64,000 nucleotides of DNA from Ruegeria arenilitoris (GTDB lineage: Bacteria > Pseudomonadota > Alphaproteobacteria > Rhodobacterales > Rhodobacteraceae): the NCBI RefSeq assembly GCF_042675705.1, contig NZ_JBHTJJ010000002.1; one strand, 5' to 3'. Of this stretch, positions 61,283 to 64,000 are shown piece by piece (position 1 is the stretch's first letter; the number at the start of each line of letters is the position of its first letter). The position numbers and the translations under genes are program-made. The notes under the pieces are model-generated. The model was given only the letters and a program-made list of their open reading frames with translations. It searched no databases and was not told the origin of the DNA.

Positions 61283-62584
61283 ATGTACCTGAAATCTGTT
61301 CTATGGGCGGCCAGTGCCGCGGCCCTGACCGCCGGCGCCGCGTCGGCCGAGACGATCACGATCGCCACCGTCAACAACGGCGACATGATCCGGATGCAGA
61401 AATACACCGACAAATTCACCGAAGCGACCGGCCACGAGGTGGAATGGGTCACGCTGGAAGAGAACGTATTGCGCCAGCGTGTGACCACCGACATCTCGAC
61501 CAAAGGCGGCCAGTTCGACATCATGACCATCGGCATGTATGAAACGCCGATCTGGGGCGCAAACGGCTGGCTTGTGCCGTTGGACGGTATGTCCGCGGAA
61601 TATGACGTGGACGACATCCTGCCCGCGATGCGCGGCGGCCTCAGCCATGATGGCACGCTGTACGCGGCGCCGTTCTATGGCGAAAGCTCGATGATCATGT
61701 ACCGCACCGACCTGATGGAGAAGGCCGGTCTGGAGATGCCTGAGGCGCCGACCTGGCAATTCATCCGCGAAGCGGCAGCTGCGATGACGGACCGGGACAA
61801 CGACATCAACGGCATCTGCCTGCGCGGCAAGGCCGGCTGGGGTGAGGGCGGCGCCTTCATCACCGTGACCGCGAACTCGTTCGGCGCGCGCTGGTTCGAC
61901 GAAGACTGGAAACCCCAGTTCGATCAGCCCGAGTGGAAAGAAGCACTGACCTTCTTCGTCGACATGATGAACGAATCCGGCCCCGCCGGGTATGCCACCA
62001 ACGGTTTCAACGAGAACCTGTCGCTGTTCCAGCAGGGCAAATGCGGCATGTGGATCGACGCCACCGTTGCGGCATCCTTCGTGACCAACCCCAACGACTC
62101 GACTGTCGCCGATCAGGTTGGATTTGCTCTGGCACCGAACTCGGAAGGCGTTGACAAGCGCGCCAACTGGCTGTGGGCCTGGGCCCTAGCCATTCCGGCC
62201 GGCACCCAGAAAGAGGATGCCGCCAAGCAGTTCATCGAATGGGCCACCTCGAAAGACTATATCGAACTGGTTGCCGAGAACGAAGGCTGGGCCAATGTTC
62301 CTCCGGGCGCACGCCAGTCGCTGTACGAGAACCCGAACTACAAGGACATCCCCTTCGCGCAGATGACGCTGAAGTCGATCCTTGCGGCCGATCCGGAAAA
62401 CTGCTGCGTCAAGCCGACGCCGTATACCGGGATCCAGTTCGTCGCCATCCCCGAATTCGCGGGCATCGCCACCCAGGTGAGCCAGGAATTCTCGGCGGTC
62501 TATGCCGGACAGCAGTCGGTTGACGAAGCTCTGGCCAAGGCACAGGCCTTCACGGCCGAAGAAATGGAAGCCGCAGGGTACTGA
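61283..62584 (+). CDS. smoE: Polyol ABC transporter periplasmic binding protein
   Basis: 433 residues, solute-binding family 1, signal peptide ending ASA near residue 22. Sequence type is that of SmoE/MtlE (sorbitol/mannitol): EGWANVPPGARQSLYENPNY and PENCCVKPTPYTGIQFV are recognised. GGGAGGAAAG precedes the ATG. First gene after the LacI operators. Confidence 0.88.
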   Translation: MYLKSVLWAASAAALTAGAASAETITIATVNNGDMIRMQKYTDKFTEATGHEVEWVTLEENVLRQRVTTDISTKGGQFDIMTIGMYETPIWGANGWLVPLDGMSAEYDVDDILPAMRGGLSHDGTLYAAPFYGESSMIMYRTDLMEKAGLEMPEAPTWQFIREAAAAMTDRDNDINGICLRGKAGWGEGGAFITVTANSFGARWFDEDWKPQFDQPEWKEALTFFVDMMNESGPAGYATNGFNENLSLFQQGKCGMWIDATVAASFVTNPNDSTVADQVGFALAPNSEGVDKRANWLWAWALAIPAGTQKEDAAKQFIEWATSKDYIELVAENEGWANVPPGARQSLYENPNYKDIPFAQMTLKSILAADPENCCVKPTPYTGIQFVAIPEFAGIATQVSQEFSAVYAGQQSVDEALAKAQAFTAEEMEAAGY

Positions 62585-62596
62585 GGCCTCCTCCCG

Positions 62597-62623
62597 GCGG
62601 GTGGGCAGGTTTCTGTCCCCCGC
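62597..62623 (+). other. Imperfect hairpin between smoE and smoF
   Basis: GCGGGTGGGCAG can pair with CTGTCCCCCGC with one bulge across a four-base loop. Third case in the window of a hairpin between a binding-protein gene and its permease gene; weaker than the other two. Confidence 0.4.
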
Positions 62624-62692
62624 TCTCCCCCCTTCCACAACCCGTGTTAGTCTCGCAGGCAACAAGCCGCCTGAACAGAGAGGTCTTGCGTC

Positions 62693-63559
62693 ATGGCAAC
62701 TCAACACTCCCGATCCGTCGCACGCCTGATGATGGCCCCCGCCGTGGTCCTGTTGCTGGGCTGGATGCTAGTTCCGCTGACGATGACCCTGTATTTTTCC
62801 TTCAAGAAATACTTGCCACTGCGCGGCGGTGATCTGGGTTGGGTCGGATTCGACAACTACGTCCGGTTCGTAACCTCAAGTTCCTTCTGGCCCGCCGTTC
62901 AGGCGACGCTGGTGATCGTGGGCGGTGTGCTGGCCATCACCGTGGTATTGGGCATCCTGCTGGCGCTGCTGCTGGATCAGCCGATGTGGGGCCAAGGCGT
63001 CGTGCGCATTCTGGTGATCGCCCCGTTCTTCGTGATGCCCACCGTTTCGGCACTGGTCTGGAAGAACATGTTCATGGACCCGGTCAACGGTCTTTTCGCC
63101 CATCTGTGGCGGTTCTTCGGGGCCGAGCCGATCTCGTGGCTGTCCGAGGCGTCGATGCCGTCGATCGTGATGATCGTGTCCTGGCAGTGGCTGCCCTTTG
63201 CCACCCTGATCCTGCTGACCGCGATCCAGTCGCTGGACAGCGAACAGCTGGAGGCCGCCGAAATGGATGGCGCGCCGCCGCTGAAACGCTTCTTTTTCAT
63301 CATCCTGCCGCATCTGAGCCGCGCGGTCACGATCGTCATCCTGATCCAGACGATCTTCCTGCTGTCGATCTTCGCCGAGATCTTCGTGACCACAGGCGGC
63401 GCCTTCGGCACCCGCACCCTGACCTACCTGATCTACCAGCGCGTGCTGGAAAGCCAGAATGTCGGGCTGGGCTCGGCCGGCGGGGTCTATGCCATCATCC
63501 TTGCCAATATCGTCGCCATCTTCCTGATGCGCATCGTCGGCAAAAACCTGGACGCGTGA
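62693..63559 (+). CDS. smoF: Polyol ABC transporter permease (MalF type)
   Basis: 288 residues, six membrane segments beginning LMMAPAVVLLLGWMLVPLTM. EAA loop: EAAEMDGAPPLKRFFFIILP. The 108-base gap after smoE carries the weak hairpin. Confidence 0.88.
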   Translation: MATQHSRSVARLMMAPAVVLLLGWMLVPLTMTLYFSFKKYLPLRGGDLGWVGFDNYVRFVTSSSFWPAVQATLVIVGGVLAITVVLGILLALLLDQPMWGQGVVRILVIAPFFVMPTVSALVWKNMFMDPVNGLFAHLWRFFGAEPISWLSEASMPSIVMIVSWQWLPFATLILLTAIQSLDSEQLEAAEMDGAPPLKRFFFIILPHLSRAVTIVILIQTIFLLSIFAEIFVTTGGAFGTRTLTYLIYQRVLESQNVGLGSAGGVYAIILANIVAIFLMRIVGKNLDA

Positions 63560-63572
63560 GGAGGACGACATC

Positions 63573-64000
63573 ATGGCCCGCACCGTCACCACACAACGCA
63601 AGCTGATCAATACCGCCTTTGCCTGGGCTGTCGGCCTGCTGATCTTCTTCCCGATCCTCTGGACGATCCTGACCAGCTTCAAGACCGAGGCCCAGGCCAT
63701 CGCCAGCCCGCCGATCTTTCTGAACTTCGACTGGACGCTGGAAAACTATGCGGTGGTTCAGGAACGGTCGAACTACACGCGGTTTCTATGGAACTCGATC
63801 ATCATCGCGGGCGGGTCCACCCTGCTGGGCGTGATCGTCGCGGTGCCCGCCGCCTGGGCCATGGCCTTCGTGCCCTCGGCACGCACCAAGGACATCCTGC
63901 TGTGGATGCTGTCCACCAAGATGCTGCCAGCGGTGGGGGTTCTGTACCCGATCTACCTGCTGTTCATCCAGCTGGGCCTGCTGGACAGCCGCGCCGGGCT
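63573..64000 (+). CDS. smoG: Polyol ABC transporter permease (MalG type), C-terminus beyond window
   Basis: First 142 residues visible, with GGAGG before the ATG. Membrane segments at about 13-35 and 75-100, and the region before the EAA loop. Completes the importer together with smoF; the ATPase and a polyol dehydrogenase are expected just outside the window. Confidence 0.85.
   Translation, partial: MARTVTTQRKLINTAFAWAVGLLIFFPILWTILTSFKTEAQAIASPPIFLNFDWTLENYAVVQERSNYTRFLWNSIIIAGGSTLLGVIVAVPAAWAMAFVPSARTKDILLWMLSTKMLPAVGVLYPIYLLFIQLGLLDSRAG

Overview
The window is GC-rich, gene-dense DNA from an alphaproteobacterium, most likely a marine Rhodobacterales (Roseobacter group, Ruegeria-like). 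This is judged from recognised gene sets: an aglEFGAK alpha-glucoside operon, a smoEFG-type polyol ABC transporter, a nirS/nirDL-type denitrification cluster, and TTGAC-N4-GTCAA (NNR/Dnr-type) boxes. No tRNA, rRNA, CRISPR array, insertion sequence or replication gene was found, so chromosome versus megaplasmid cannot be decided. There is no gene-free stretch above about 250 bases.

Layout. (1) 1-11.2 kb: alpha-glucoside locus. On the minus strand aglE-aglF-aglG-aglA-aglK (the last cut by the window edge); on the plus strand the LacI-family regulator aglR, a fused GH1 beta-glucosidase/glucokinase, a PfkB fructokinase and a lyxose/mannose-isomerase-family cupin. Two AglR-like palindromes lie between the divergent arms. 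(2) 11.2-19 kb: a C-terminally truncated cation-diffusion-facilitator gene, then a GMC (choline dehydrogenase-like) oxidoreductase divergent from a non-pyrrolysine MttB-family methyltransferase, then a minus-strand FAD oxidoreductase / aldehyde dehydrogenase / DapA-family operon of unknown substrate. (3) 19-29.1 kb: amino-sugar and murein-sugar catabolism. nagK-gntR-nagB(II)-nagA runs on the minus strand, divergent from murQ, an ABC importer and a Gfo/Idh/MocA dehydrogenase; the divergent control region carries mirror-image GGTAT repeats. (4) 29.1-60.0 kb: a denitrification island from nitrite to N2: dnr-type regulator, hemA, norCBQDEF, a Hint-domain protein, nnrS, nirS, a NirT-like multihaem fusion, a cupredoxin, nirECF-DL-GHJN, a small membrane protein, a cysteine-rich DUF2946-like protein, and nosRZDFYLX. 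No nitrate reductase is in the window. (5) 60.1-64 kb: a second LacI-family regulator with its own CGCGCG-centred operators and a polyol (sorbitol/mannitol type) ABC importer, cut by the window edge.

How it works together. Sections 1, 3 and 5 are import-plus-catabolism modules, each with a local repressor and, between solute-binding-protein and permease genes, hairpins expected to favour binding-protein expression. Section 4 is one regulon. Six NNR-type boxes lie upstream of hemA, norC, nnrS, nirS, nirE and the nos genes, each with a -10-like hexamer at the spacing expected of a class II Crp/Fnr promoter. hemA inside the island would supply haem for haem c, haem b and haem d1.

Possibly unusual points: the two-enzyme GH1-glucokinase fusion with a candidate internal start, the NirT tetrahaem / ethylbenzene-dehydrogenase-like fusion with a CX3CH motif next to a private cupredoxin, the Hint protein inside the island, and the truncated CDF gene.
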